The translations under genes and the position numbers were made by a program. This document shows positions 24,541 through 33,025 of a stretch of DNA of 64,000 nt, one piece after another (the first letter of the stretch is position 1; each line of letters begins with the position of its first letter). This stretch comes from Halobacteriales archaeon QS_8_69_26 (GTDB taxonomy: Archaea > Halobacteriota > Halobacteria > Halobacteriales > SW-7-71-33). The DNA is taken from the NCBI GenBank assembly GCA_003023195.1, contig PXRX01000010.1, positions 1 to 64,000 on the forward strand, written 5' to 3'. Below the pieces are notes generated by a model, which worked only from the letters and a program-made list of their open reading frames with translations, searched no databases and had not been told where the DNA came from.

Positions 24541-24720
24541 TCACAACTCTGCGTCCGACTTGACGATCAGCAGGTAGACCGTAGCCCCGAAGACGCCATC
24601 CTCGACCAGCCGGAAGACCAGTTCGGTCAGGGTCGACCAGGACCCGGCGAGGTTTACCCCGCCGTTCGCCACGAGCAGTACGAAGATGCCGTCCAGGTAG
24701 CGACGGAGTTCGGGATCCAT
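24541..24720 (-). CDS. Small two-helix membrane protein (paralog of the 24134-24340 product)
   Basis: A 59-aa protein, MDPELRRYLDG at the N-terminus, with hydrophobic segments at about 10-24 and 37-55 and the pattern DGVFGATVYLLIV near the C-terminus. That pattern parallels AGVFGGAVYRL in its neighbour. I chose the ATG at 24720; an ATG at 24747 would add nine residues. Function is unknown. It lies between argF (ending convergently upstream) and its paralog. Confidence 0.65.
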   Translation of the reverse strand: MDPELRRYLDGIFVLLVANGGVNLAGSWSTLTELVFRLVEDGVFGATVYLLIVKSDAEL

Positions 24721-24804
24721 GGTCGGGCCAACTCGGGTCGTCCGCAATAAGCGTGTCCAGGGATCCCCCGGGACGCGAGGTAGGAGGTCGCCCGGGGTGT
24801 GGCG

Positions 24805-25764
24805 TTACCCGTCCTCGACCAGGTGTGCGATCAGTGCCTTGGCGGTGTGGAGGCGGTTCTCGGCCTGGTCCCAGACCAGCGACCGGTCGCTCTCGATGGC
24901 GGCGTCGGTGACCTCCTCGCCACGGTTCGCGGGGAGACAGTGCATCAGCGCCCGGTCGCCGAGCAGTTCCGCGTCGACCTGGAAGCCGGCGTCCCGGAAG
25001 GCGGCGACCTTCTCCGCCCGGCGGTCCTCCTCGCCCATGCTGACCCAGACGTCGGTGTAGACGACGTCGGCCCCGGCGACGGCGGCCTCCGGGTCGTGGG
25101 TGACGGCCGGTCGCGTCCCGATCGATCCCGCCCGGTCGAGGGCGTCCTGGCCTACGCCGTGTCCCTCGGGGGTGGCGACGGTGAGGTCGAGACCGACCGC
25201 GGCCGCCGCCTGGACGAACGACCTGGCGACGTTGTTGCCGTCCCCGACCCACGCCACCGAGGCGTCGAACCCGCCGAACGCCTCGTGGACGGTCTGCAGG
25301 TCCGCCAGCGCCTGGCAGGGGTGGGCCTCGTCGGTCAGGGCGTTCACGACCGGAACCGTCGCGTACTCGGCCAGTTCGGCCAGGTCGTCGTGGTCGTAGA
25401 GGCGGGCCGTGATGGCGTCGACGTACCCCGACAGGCTCCTCGCGGTGTCGCGGATCGGTTCGCCCCGGCCGAGCTGTGTGTCGTCCGGGCCGAGGAAGAC
25501 GGCGTGACCGCCGAGCTGGGTCATCGCCGTCTCGAAGGACACGCGGGTCCGGGTGCTCGGCTTCTCGAACAGCATCGCCAGTGACCGGCCCGACAGAGGC
25601 CCGCCGCTGGCCGCGGTCCCGCCCTGGGCCTTCATGTACGCCGCTCGCTCCACGACCGCCAGCAGTTCGTCGGGGTCGAGGTCGTCCACGTCGAGGACGT
25701 GCTTCGGGGACTGGTCCGGGATCGGTTGCGTACCTGGGTCGGTCGGGTCTTCGGTTTCGCTCAT
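24805..25764 (-). CDS. argF: Ornithine carbamoyltransferase
   Basis: A 319-aa enzyme that joins carbamoyl phosphate and ornithine to make citrulline. Signatures are the carbamoyl-phosphate loop STRTR in KPSTRTRVSFETAM, DEAHPCQALADLQT, and MHCLPANRGEEV (HCLP motif for ornithine), all intact. The length is normal. It is the last gene of the arginine cluster and is separated from argE by a 108-bp G/T-rich spacer instead of the overlaps seen upstream, so it may have its own promoter. The ATG at 25764 starts MSETEDPTD. Confidence 0.96.
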   Translation of the reverse strand: MSETEDPTDPGTQPIPDQSPKHVLDVDDLDPDELLAVVERAAYMKAQGGTAASGGPLSGRSLAMLFEKPSTRTRVSFETAMTQLGGHAVFLGPDDTQLGRGEPIRDTARSLSGYVDAITARLYDHDDLAELAEYATVPVVNALTDEAHPCQALADLQTVHEAFGGFDASVAWVGDGNNVARSFVQAAAAVGLDLTVATPEGHGVGQDALDRAGSIGTRPAVTHDPEAAVAGADVVYTDVWVSMGEEDRRAEKVAAFRDAGFQVDAELLGDRALMHCLPANRGEEVTDAAIESDRSLVWDQAENRLHTAKALIAHLVEDG

Positions 25765-25872
25765 TGGTTGGAACGGTGTGGGTCGGTCGATGCGGTTCGA
25801 TTTCGGTCGGATCGGTTGGATCGGGTCGATTGGATTCGGGTCGTAGTCGAAACGGCCGGAGGAGAGGAAGGG
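25765..25872. repeat. G/T-skewed simple-sequence spacer
   Basis: The spacer between argE and argF is built from irregular repeats of GGTCGGAT/GGTTGGAT/GGTCGATT on the plus strand. No stable hairpin or clear TATA box is seen. On the transcribed minus strand it would give a C/A-rich leader for argF. Confidence 0.5.
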
Positions 25873-26943
25873 TCAGTCTCGCAGTCGTCGCTCGATTGCG
25901 GTTTCGAGAACGGCCACTGCGCGGTCGAACTCCGCGAGGGGGAGACGTTCGTCCGGCGCGTGGTCCAGCGACGAGTCTCCGGGGCCGTAGGTGACCGTCG
26001 GGCAGTCCCAGGCGTCGGCGTAGACGTTCATGTCGCTCGTCCCCGTCTTTTTCACCATCCGTGGCTCGCCGTCGTGTTCGCGGATCGCACCCCTGAACGC
26101 GGTCGCAAGCGACGAGCGCGGGTCCGCCACGACCGGGGGGACGGAGTCGTGCCACTCGACGACCCCGTCGCCCGCGGCCTCCACCACTCTGGCGCGGACC
26201 GACGAGGGATCCCGTCCCGGCGGGACGCGCACCTGGAACCCCACGGTGGCCTCGACGGAGAGGCCGTCGGCCGCGGTTCCGCCCTCGAACTCGACCGGCT
26301 TGGGGGTGACCCGCTCGAAGACCGGTCCCTCGTCGGGGAAGGCCGACTCCACCCGGTGCCACCACGCCATCGCCGCCTGGACCGCGTTGGAATCCGGCCG
26401 CGAGGTGTGCGCAGATTCGGTGTCGACCCGGTAGGTGCCGGCGAGGAAGCCACGGTAGGCGAGGGTCACGGCGTCGGCACCACCGGGTTCCCCGTTGACG
26501 ACCGCCTCGGGCGCGTCGCGGTCGGCGACGAGGTGCCGGGCACCCCGGGAGTCCACCTCCTCGCCGATGACGCCGACGAACGACGCTCCCGTCCGGACTG
26601 CCGCGACGGCCATCGCCGCCAGCGGTCCCTTGGCGTCGACGCTCCCGCGACCCCACAGCGCAGTCTCGCCGTCGGCGTCCTGTCCGACCCGGACCTCGAT
26701 GTCCCCCGGGACCGTGTCGACGTGGGACGTGAGCAGAACGGCGTCGTCGCCCGGCGCCCGGACGTTGCCGACCTGGTCGATCCACGCCTCGCGGCCCGCC
26801 GCGCGGAGGTAGTCCCGGAGGCGCCGGGCGCACTCGCCCTCCTCGCCGGTGGGCGACGGGATGGACACGAGTTCTTCGAGCAGGGTCCGGGGATCGACGG
26901 GGTCGTCGTTCCCGCCCGACGGGGAGTCACGGCAGCCGCTCAT
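25873..26943 (-). CDS. argE: [LysW]-ornithine (lysine) hydrolase
   Basis: A 356-aa M20-family metallopeptidase (ArgE/LysK). It should release ornithine from the LysW carrier. Visible zinc-site motifs are LLTSHVDTVPGD (His-x-Asp), GRGSVDAKGPLAAMA (bridging Asp) and GVIGEEVDSRGARHL (Glu-Glu), with a late KKTGTSDMNVY/GPGDSSLDHAPDE. The ATG at 26943 overlaps the argD stop (ATGA), so translation is coupled. The narrow chain length and LysW context favour the LysK-type reaction over free acetylornithine. Confidence 0.93.
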   Translation of the reverse strand: MSGCRDSPSGGNDDPVDPRTLLEELVSIPSPTGEEGECARRLRDYLRAAGREAWIDQVGNVRAPGDDAVLLTSHVDTVPGDIEVRVGQDADGETALWGRGSVDAKGPLAAMAVAAVRTGASFVGVIGEEVDSRGARHLVADRDAPEAVVNGEPGGADAVTLAYRGFLAGTYRVDTESAHTSRPDSNAVQAAMAWWHRVESAFPDEGPVFERVTPKPVEFEGGTAADGLSVEATVGFQVRVPPGRDPSSVRARVVEAAGDGVVEWHDSVPPVVADPRSSLATAFRGAIREHDGEPRMVKKTGTSDMNVYADAWDCPTVTYGPGDSSLDHAPDERLPLAEFDRAVAVLETAIERRLRD

Positions 26944-28067
26944 CCCACCACCTCCGCAATGGCCGAGACGGCGCGGTCCGCGTGGGACCGGTCGACCGTC
27001 AGGGGCGGGAGCAACCGGAGCACGGTCCGGCCCGCGGGGAGTGCGAGTACCCCGTGGTCCATCGCCAGTTGGCCCAGGAGGCGGTTGGCGCCGCGCCTGA
27101 CCTCGATACCCACCAGGAGCCCCTCGCCCCTGACCTCGCGCACGTCGTCGCCCAGGGTCGTCTCCAGTTCCTCCCGGAGGTAGGCCCCGACCTCGGCGGC
27201 GTTCTCGACGAGCCCTTCCGACTCGACCGTCGAGAGGGTGGCGTTCGCGGCCGCACTGACCACGGGACCGCCGCTGAACGTGGAGCCGTGTGGCCCGGCA
27301 CCCTCGGCGATCCAGTCCGCACAGAGCGTCGCCCCGGCCGGGAGACCGCTCGCCAGCCCCTTCGCGGTCGTAAGCACGTCGGGGACGACGCCGTGGCGCT
27401 CGCACGCCCAGAAGCTCCCGGTGCGGCCCAGCCCGGTCTGTATCTCGTCCAGGACGAGGGCGGCGCCCGCGTCCTCGGTCACCTCGCGGACGGCCCGGAG
27501 GTACTCGCCGGAGGCCGGGCGGATCCCGCCCTCGCCCTGGATCGGCTCCAGGATGACCGCCGCCGTCTCGTCGTCGACGGCTTCGGCCATCGCGTCGCTG
27601 TCGCCGTAGTCGACGAACTCGACGTCGCCGACGAGGGGTTCGAAGGGGTCGCGGTACTTCGCCTTCCAGGTGGCCGACAGCGCGCCCATCGTCCGGCCGT
27701 GGAACCCGCGGGTCGCGGCCACCACCTTCGAGCGTCCGGTCGCCGAGCGGGCGAACTTCAGGGCGGCCTCGTTGGCCTCGGTCCCGGAGTTGCACAGCCA
27801 CACGTTCGAGACGACGCCGGGTGCCAGGCGTCCCAGATGGTCGTGGAGTTCCTCCCGCACTCCGACGGGGTAGGAACCCTGGACGTACATCAGGCGCTCG
27901 ACCTGGTCCTGGACTGCGGCGACCACCGCGGGGTGGCAGTGCCCGACCGGCGTGACCGCGTAGGAGGCCCCGATGTCCAGGTACTCGTTCCCCCCGTCGT
28001 CGTAGAGGTACGGCCCCCTCCCGCGCTCGATCCGGACCGGTTTCTCCGAGAAGACGAACCCGCTCAC
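26940..28067 (-). CDS. argD: [LysW]-glutamate-semialdehyde/aminoadipate-semialdehyde transaminase
   Basis: A 375-aa class III PLP aminotransferase. Features are GSYPVGVREELHDHLG, the NSGTEANEAALKFAR phosphate-binding region, the LVLDEIQTGLGRTG Asp that contacts the PLP ring, and the Schiff-base Lys in TTAKGLASGLPAG. It converts the LysW-linked semialdehyde to the LysW-linked ornithine precursor, using glutamate as donor. Its GTG start overlaps the argB stop and its stop overlaps the argE start. Confidence 0.94.
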   Translation of the reverse strand: MSGFVFSEKPVRIERGRGPYLYDDGGNEYLDIGASYAVTPVGHCHPAVVAAVQDQVERLMYVQGSYPVGVREELHDHLGRLAPGVVSNVWLCNSGTEANEAALKFARSATGRSKVVAATRGFHGRTMGALSATWKAKYRDPFEPLVGDVEFVDYGDSDAMAEAVDDETAAVILEPIQGEGGIRPASGEYLRAVREVTEDAGAALVLDEIQTGLGRTGSFWACERHGVVPDVLTTAKGLASGLPAGATLCADWIAEGAGPHGSTFSGGPVVSAAANATLSTVESEGLVENAAEVGAYLREELETTLGDDVREVRGEGLLVGIEVRRGANRLLGQLAMDHGVLALPAGRTVLRLLPPLTVDRSHADRAVSAIAEVVG

Positions 28068-29038
28068 CGTACCGCCCCCTCGTCCGCCGTCTCCGAGGCG
28101 TCAGTCCCGGTCTCTCCCGTGGGATCGCCCTCGGCATCGTCCGAGTCACCGACTGCGCCAGGCGTGATCCGCGTCCCTGCACCGTCCAGGGCGGCGATGA
28201 CGGGCGAGTCGGCGTTGGCGTCCGCGACGACCACGCCGGTCGCGCCGCCCTCCAGGGCTTCCGTGGCGGCCATCACCTTCCGGGTCATGAACCCCTCGGC
28301 GGCGTCGCGGAGTTCCCCGTGGTCGTCCGGGGTTGCGACCCGGTCGATCACCGTCCCCGGGTCGTCCGGGTCGCGGCGCACGCCGTCGACGTCGGTGAGC
28401 AGGACGAGTTCGGCCGAGAGGGCGGCGGCCACGGCGGCCGCAACCCGGTCGGCGTCGGCGTTCACGGCCAGACGGTCACCGTCGTCCTCGCCGAGCATCG
28501 GGGGCGAGACGACCGGGGTGTACCCACCCGCCATCAGGGTCCGGAGGAGGTGGGCGTTCACGGACTTGACCCGACCGGAGTGGTCGCCGCGGCGGACCTT
28601 CCGCTTGCCGTCCTCCAGGACCCTGACCGCCGACTTCCGCGGGCCCGATACGAGTCCACCGTCCACACCCGAGAGCCCCACGGCGTCGACGCCGGCCCCC
28701 TGCAGGGTGGCGACGAGGTCGGTGTTCACCTCGCCGGCCAGGGTCCGCGTGAACGCGTCCATCGTCTCCCCGTCGGTGAACCGCCCGACGACGCCGCCGG
28801 GCGTCTCGACGTACTCGGGTTCGATCCCCACCGCCTCCAGGTGGTCGTCGACGGCCGTCGACCCGCCGTGGACGACGACCACTGGCCGTTCGGAGACGAG
28901 GTCGGCCACGTCCGCGACGGCCCCGGCGGGGTCGACGGCCCTGGCCCCGCCGACCTTCACGACCAGGGGATCGGCCGCTCTCAGGACGCCCCCGGCGTCG
29001 TTCGATCCACCGGTCCGGTGTTCCTGGTCCTCGCTCAC
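28064..29038 (-). CDS. argB: [LysW]-glutamate/aminoadipate kinase
   Basis: A 324-aa amino-acid kinase (ArgB/LysZ) that phosphorylates the LysW-bound glutamate side chain. It has VVKVGGA near the N-terminus, VVHGGSTAVDDHL, the ADADRVAAAVAAAL segment, LTDVDGVRRDPDDPGT, and GFMTRKVMAATEAL near the C-terminus. It extends about 40 residues beyond the usual end with an acidic tail. The GTG at 29038 (MSEDQEHRTGG) lies 10 nt beyond the argC stop and gives a short polar N-terminal extension. The next gene overlaps by 4 nt. Confidence 0.93.
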   Translation of the reverse strand: MSEDQEHRTGGSNDAGGVLRAADPLVVKVGGARAVDPAGAVADVADLVSERPVVVVHGGSTAVDDHLEAVGIEPEYVETPGGVVGRFTDGETMDAFTRTLAGEVNTDLVATLQGAGVDAVGLSGVDGGLVSGPRKSAVRVLEDGKRKVRRGDHSGRVKSVNAHLLRTLMAGGYTPVVSPPMLGEDDGDRLAVNADADRVAAAVAAALSAELVLLTDVDGVRRDPDDPGTVIDRVATPDDHGELRDAAEGFMTRKVMAATEALEGGATGVVVADANADSPVIAALDGAGTRITPGAVGDSDDAEGDPTGETGTDASETADEGAVR

Positions 29039-29048
29039 TTCGACCACC

Positions 29049-30080
29049 TCAGGGTGCCCCCACGGGGTGCAGGCCGACGGCCTCCAGGCCGGCGGTCTCC
29101 TCGAACCCCAGCGCGATGTTCGCGGCCTGGACGGCCTGGCCGGCGGATCCCTTCCCGAGGTTGTCGATGGCCGAGAAGACGACGACGCGGTCGCCGTCGG
29201 CCTCGAACCCCACCTCGGCGCGGTTCGTGCCCGCGACGGCCTTGGGTTCGGGGTAGCGGTACACGCCGCCCCCGCCGGCGACCAGGCGGACGAACGGTTC
29301 GTCGCCGTAGGCCTCGCGGTAGGCGCCCCAGAGGTCGCCGGTGGTGACCGGGTCGCCGGGGAAGACGTGGCAGGTCGCGCTGGCACCCCGGGTCATGTCC
29401 ACCGCGTGGGCGGTGAACGACACTGGGAGGTCGAGGTAGGCCTCGATCTCGGCCTCGTGGCGGTGCCCGGTCGGTGCGTACGGCCTGACGACCCCCGAGC
29501 GTTCCGGGTGCGAGGAGGCCAGGTCGCCACCCGCGCCGCCCTCCGAGGATCCGACCTTCACGTCGACGACGACGCGGTCGTCGGCGTCGACGAAACCATC
29601 CTCGACCAGCGGAGCGAGGCCGAGGATCGCCGCCGTCGCGTTGCACCCGCCTGCGGCGACGAGGTCCGCGCCCCGGAGGTCCTCGCGGTTTATCTCCGCG
29701 AGGCCGTACGCCGCCTCGGCCAGTAGTCCGGGGTGGGTGTGCCCGTCGTACCACTCGTCGTAGGCCGCCGCCTCGGGAAGCCGGAAGTCGGCGCTCAGGT
29801 CGACGACCAGGCCGGCGACCTCCCGGAAGGAATCGATTTGCTCCATCGACACGCCGTGGGGCGTCGCCGCGAACAGGACGTCGACGGAGTCCATGTCGCT
29901 CGGGTCCGTGAACCGGAGATCCGTTCCCCGGAGGTTGGGGTGGACGTACCCGAGGGTCTTGCCGGCGTACTCGCGGCTGGTGGCCTGGACCAGTTCCAGG
30001 TCGGGGTGGCCGACCACCAGGCGGCACAGTTCGCCACCGGTGAACCCGCTCGCTCCGATCACGGAGGCCGTCGCAGTCAC
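29049..30080 (-). CDS. argC: [LysW]-glutamyl/aminoadipyl phosphate reductase
   Basis: A 343-aa NADPH-dependent reductase (ArgC/LysY). It has the Rossmann motif VIGASGFTGGELCRL at the start, the catalytic-Cys motif AGGCNATAAILGLAPL, and SEGGAGGDLASSHPE and HRHEAEIEAYL in the catalytic domain. It reduces the acyl phosphate on LysW to a semialdehyde. The start is a GTG at 30080, preceded by a GGGGAGGTGG Shine-Dalgarno-like sequence at about 9-15 nt, one of few strong ones in the window. It lies 55 bp after argX. Confidence 0.95.
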   Translation of the reverse strand: MTATASVIGASGFTGGELCRLVVGHPDLELVQATSREYAGKTLGYVHPNLRGTDLRFTDPSDMDSVDVLFAATPHGVSMEQIDSFREVAGLVVDLSADFRLPEAAAYDEWYDGHTHPGLLAEAAYGLAEINREDLRGADLVAAGGCNATAAILGLAPLVEDGFVDADDRVVVDVKVGSSEGGAGGDLASSHPERSGVVRPYAPTGHRHEAEIEAYLDLPVSFTAHAVDMTRGASATCHVFPGDPVTTGDLWGAYREAYGDEPFVRLVAGGGGVYRYPEPKAVAGTNRAEVGFEADGDRVVVFSAIDNLGKGSAGQAVQAANIALGFEETAGLEAVGLHPVGAP

Positions 30081-30135
30081 GGCGCCACCTCCCCGGCCGA
30101 TCCGTCGGCGCGGCCGGACCGGAAACCGGCGCGGA

Positions 30136-31011
30136 TCACGCCGACACCTCCTCGGGATGACCGCTCCCGGCAGCGACGGACTCCAGCCAGTCCACGACGC
30201 GGCCCGGCACGTCGACGTTCGACGCCCCGTCGAGTGCCTTGAACTCGACGGCGTGGTTGACCTCGTGGACGGTGTAGCCCTCCCCCGTCTCCATGAGGTC
30301 GACGCCGAGCAGTCCACCGCCGACGGCGCGGCTTGCGCGGGCGACCAGGTCGGCCACCCGGTCGTCGACCGCGAAGGTCTCGGTGTCCGCGCCCTTCGCG
30401 GCGTTGGTCAGCCAGTGATCCGACGAGCGGGCCATCGCCGCGACGGGTTCGCCGTCGGTGGCGAGCACCCGGAGGTCACGCCCGGGCTTGTCGACGAACG
30501 CCTGGACGTAGAACACCTTGTGCTCGTAGTGGCCCAGGGTGGCCTTGTGCTCGACCAGCGCCTCGGCCGCCGACCGGGAGTCGACCTTCGCCATCAGGCG
30601 CCCCCAGGACCCGACGACGGGCTTGAGGACGCAGGGGTAGCCGAACGACTCCATCGCATCGAGCGCCGACTCGGTGTCGAACGCCACCGTCGTGTCCGGG
30701 GTGGGGACCCCCGCCTCGTCCAGGGCGAGGCTCGTCCGGACCTTGTCGCTGCAGACGGCCGCCGTCTCCGGGTCGTTCACCACGGGGATCCCGTAGTGCC
30801 GGCAGAAGCGGGCGGCGTACCGGCTCTGGCTCGTCGCCATGCACCGGTCCAGGGCCAGGTCCGCGCCCGCCAGGTCAGCCGGCGGGTCGCCGAGGTCGAA
30901 GCTCGTTCGCTTGACGTCGACCTTCGACACCTCGTGGCCGCGGTCGCGGAGTTCCGAGAGCAGGAGCTTCTCGTCCTTTCGGATCCGCGTGTACAGCAGT
31001 GCGACCTTCAT
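30136..31011 (-). CDS. argX: Glutamate--LysW ligase (ArgX/LysX)
   Basis: A 291-aa ATP-grasp ligase that attaches glutamate (or alpha-aminoadipate) to the C-terminal Glu of LysW, the first step of the carrier-dependent pathway. It has MKVALLYTRIRKDEKLLL at the start, YPCVLKPVVGSWGRLMAKV in the ATP-binding lobe, YVQAFVDKPGRDLRVL, and GVDLMETGEGYTVHEVNHAVEFKAL with metal-binding residues. The ATG at 31011 follows the lysW stop by 58 bp. In haloarchaea this gene is used for arginine, since lysine is normally made by the DAP route. Confidence 0.94.
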   Translation of the reverse strand: MKVALLYTRIRKDEKLLLSELRDRGHEVSKVDVKRTSFDLGDPPADLAGADLALDRCMATSQSRYAARFCRHYGIPVVNDPETAAVCSDKVRTSLALDEAGVPTPDTTVAFDTESALDAMESFGYPCVLKPVVGSWGRLMAKVDSRSAAEALVEHKATLGHYEHKVFYVQAFVDKPGRDLRVLATDGEPVAAMARSSDHWLTNAAKGADTETFAVDDRVADLVARASRAVGGGLLGVDLMETGEGYTVHEVNHAVEFKALDGASNVDVPGRVVDWLESVAAGSGHPEEVSA

Positions 31012-31069
31012 CGTCTGTCTTCCATTCTCCGCCGGTCCGTTCGGGGTTCGCTCGCTGCGGCGGACACGC

Positions 31070-31234
31070 TCACTCGCCCCAGTCCTCTTCCAGTTCGGGC
31101 GCCTCGGCGAGGTTAACGGGGTCGTCCCCGACGACCTCCAGTTCGACGCCACAGGTGCCACAGTCGACGATCTCTCCGACTTCGACGCTCTCGTGCAGGG
31201 AGACGTCGTCCCCGCACTGGATGCACGATGCCAT
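31070..31234 (-). CDS. lysW: Amino-group carrier protein LysW
   Basis: A 54-aa acidic carrier with a zinc-ribbon made of C4-x2-C7 and C25-x2-C28 and the invariant C-terminal EDWGE (residues 50-54). The terminal Glu is the attachment point for the substrate glutamate. It protects the amino group and presents the intermediate to ArgX, ArgC, ArgB, ArgD and ArgE. The start at 31234 lies about 27-33 nt after CTTAAGT on the minus strand (31261-31267), so lysW has its own leaderless promoter inside the cluster. Confidence 0.96.
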   Translation of the reverse strand: MASCIQCGDDVSLHESVEVGEIVDCGTCGVELEVVGDDPVNLAEAPELEEDWGE

Positions 31235-31260
31235 TGTGGTTCAGATCTCGCCCGGCACCC

Positions 31261-31267
31261 ACTTAAG
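31261..31267 (-). promoter_or_regulatory. TATA-like element of the lysW promoter, with AT-rich upstream tract
   Basis: CTTAAGT (minus strand) sits 27-33 nt before the lysW ATG. Upstream of it, 31268-31304 is an unusually AT-rich tract (TTATAATTTTAATTATCTAATTAC and similar), which may be an upstream activating or regulatory region. It starts the lysW-argXCBDEF half of the cluster. Confidence 0.65.
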
Positions 31268-31342
31268 AATTACGAACTTATAATTTTAATTATCTAATTA
31301 CAAGCAGTGCTAACGGGGTCGAAAGGGGTCAAAACTATCGAT

Positions 31343-31387
31343 CCGATATTTCGTATCGGTATTGTTAGTATCCCGGCGGAGCCGGGA
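31343..31387 (-). terminator. Two hairpins downstream of argH
   Basis: CCGATA-TTTCG-TATCGG (31343-31359) and TCCCGGC-GGA-GCCGGGA (31371-31387) are perfect inverted repeats in the 260-bp space between argH and lysW. They fit a transcription end for argGH before the lysW promoter. Archaeal termination usually also uses T-runs; on the minus strand only short ones follow. Confidence 0.5.
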
Positions 31388-31494
31388 TCGGTGGCGCCGG
31401 TGGTGCCTGTCGGTGTCGGCCGGGATCGACCCGGGACGAGACGCCGGCGTCGCTGCCCCGTGCGACGCCGTCGGGCGTCGTGTCGAAGGTCGGG

Positions 31495-33021
31495 TCAGAC
31501 ATACTCGCTCACCGCCGCGTCGAGCCTGTTCTCGGCCGATTCGAGCGCGATCCGGCGGTCCTCGACGGCACCGGCGTCGGCACCCAGTGCCTCGCTGGCG
31601 TCGTCGACGGCCGCCTCCACCTCGGACGGTGCGGGGCCGCCCGCGGAGTCCCGGCCGGCGACGTTGCTGGCCGGATCCATCGCGGCCTCGACAGTCTCGC
31701 GGGAGACGTACGTCTCCAGGGGCTCGTCGAGTTCCTCCTCGGCGACGGCCTTCACTGCGCCGTAGTCGCCGCCCATGCCGAGTTCGGCGACACGGGCGAC
31801 GATCCGGTGGGCGGTCCGGAACGGGACCCCGCCCATCGCCAGGGCGTCGGCGACGCCCGTGGCCGTCGAGAACCCGTCGCCCGCGGCCGCCGCGAGTTCG
31901 TGCCGGTTCCACTCGGCGGTCGCGACCGCACCCGCGGCGATTTCCGTGGCCTCGGTGACGGCGTCGACCGCCTCCCAGGCGTGGGGTGTCGCCCGCTGGA
32001 GGTCCCGGTTGTACGCCCGGGGCAATCCCTTGAGCGTGGTCAGGAGGCCGTTCAGCCCGGCTGCGGCGTCACCGGCGGTCGCCCGGGCCAGTTCCAGGGA
32101 GTCCGGGTTCTTCTTCTGGGGCATGATCGACGAGGTGGAGGCGTAGTCGTCGTCCAGGTCGACGTAGCCGTCGCGCGCGAACCCGATCAGGTCCGTCGAG
32201 AGGCCGGAGAGCGTGGTCGCCAGGTTCGCCATGGCGGCGACGCCCTCGACCAGGAAGTCCCGAGCGGTGACGGCGTCCGTGGCGTTGTCGACGACGCCGT
32301 CGAACCCCAGGAGTTCGGCGGTGCGTTCGCGGTCCACGTCGAAGGGCGTGCCCGCGAAGGCGGCCGCCCCGAGGGGCGAGCGGTTCGTCCGGTCGTAGGC
32401 GTCCAGCAGGCGGGCCGTGTCCCGCGCCAGGGCCGACTCGTAGGAGCACAGCCAGTGGCCGACAGTCGTCGGCTGGGCCGGCTGTGCGTGGGTGAACCCC
32501 GGCATCAGTGTGTCCGCGTGGTCCTCGGCCGCCGAGAGGAGTGCCTCCCGGAGGGCGACCGTCGCCTCGGCCGCCGAGAGCAGGTCCTCGCGGAACCGGT
32601 GACGGATGCACGTCGCCACCTCGTCGTTCCGGCTCCGGGCGGTGTGCATCCGGCCGCCCGCCTCGCCCACGCTGTCTATCACCGCCGTCTCGATGGCCTC
32701 GTGGGCGTCCTCGCCGTCGGGGAGCGAGCCGTGACCGGCCGCCGCCACGTCGTCCAGTGCCGAGAGGATCGCTCCGGCCTCGTCGGGGTCGAGGATGCCC
32801 TGCTCGGCGAGCATCACGACGTGGGCCCGGTCGACCGCGAGGTCGGCCGCGAATATCCGGTCGTCGGCCGCGAGCGAGGACATGAACCCGCGGGCGGGCC
32901 CGCCGGCGAAGCGGTCGCCGCGGACGGCCGTGTGGTCGCCGCTCCCGGCAGCGCCGCCGTGGTCGGCCCCGTCCTCCGGCGACGATCCCGGGCCGGGGAC
33001 CCCGTCCCGGTCCTCGCTCAT
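31495..33021 (-). CDS. argH: Argininosuccinate lyase
   Basis: A 508-aa member of the fumarase/aspartase superfamily that splits argininosuccinate to arginine and fumarate. The hallmark SSIMPQKKNPDSLELAR is present, along with TARSRNDEVAT and MPGFTHAQPAQPTTVGHW. The ATG at 33021 lies just past the argG stop (4-nt gap). The N-terminus carries about 30 extra Gly/Asp/Pro residues before the conserved core, longer than typical lyases. Confidence 0.95.
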   Translation of the reverse strand: MSEDRDGVPGPGSSPEDGADHGGAAGSGDHTAVRGDRFAGGPARGFMSSLAADDRIFAADLAVDRAHVVMLAEQGILDPDEAGAILSALDDVAAAGHGSLPDGEDAHEAIETAVIDSVGEAGGRMHTARSRNDEVATCIRHRFREDLLSAAEATVALREALLSAAEDHADTLMPGFTHAQPAQPTTVGHWLCSYESALARDTARLLDAYDRTNRSPLGAAAFAGTPFDVDRERTAELLGFDGVVDNATDAVTARDFLVEGVAAMANLATTLSGLSTDLIGFARDGYVDLDDDYASTSSIMPQKKNPDSLELARATAGDAAAGLNGLLTTLKGLPRAYNRDLQRATPHAWEAVDAVTEATEIAAGAVATAEWNRHELAAAAGDGFSTATGVADALAMGGVPFRTAHRIVARVAELGMGGDYGAVKAVAEEELDEPLETYVSRETVEAAMDPASNVAGRDSAGGPAPSEVEAAVDDASEALGADAGAVEDRRIALESAENRLDAAVSEYV

Positions 33022-33025
33022 CGCG

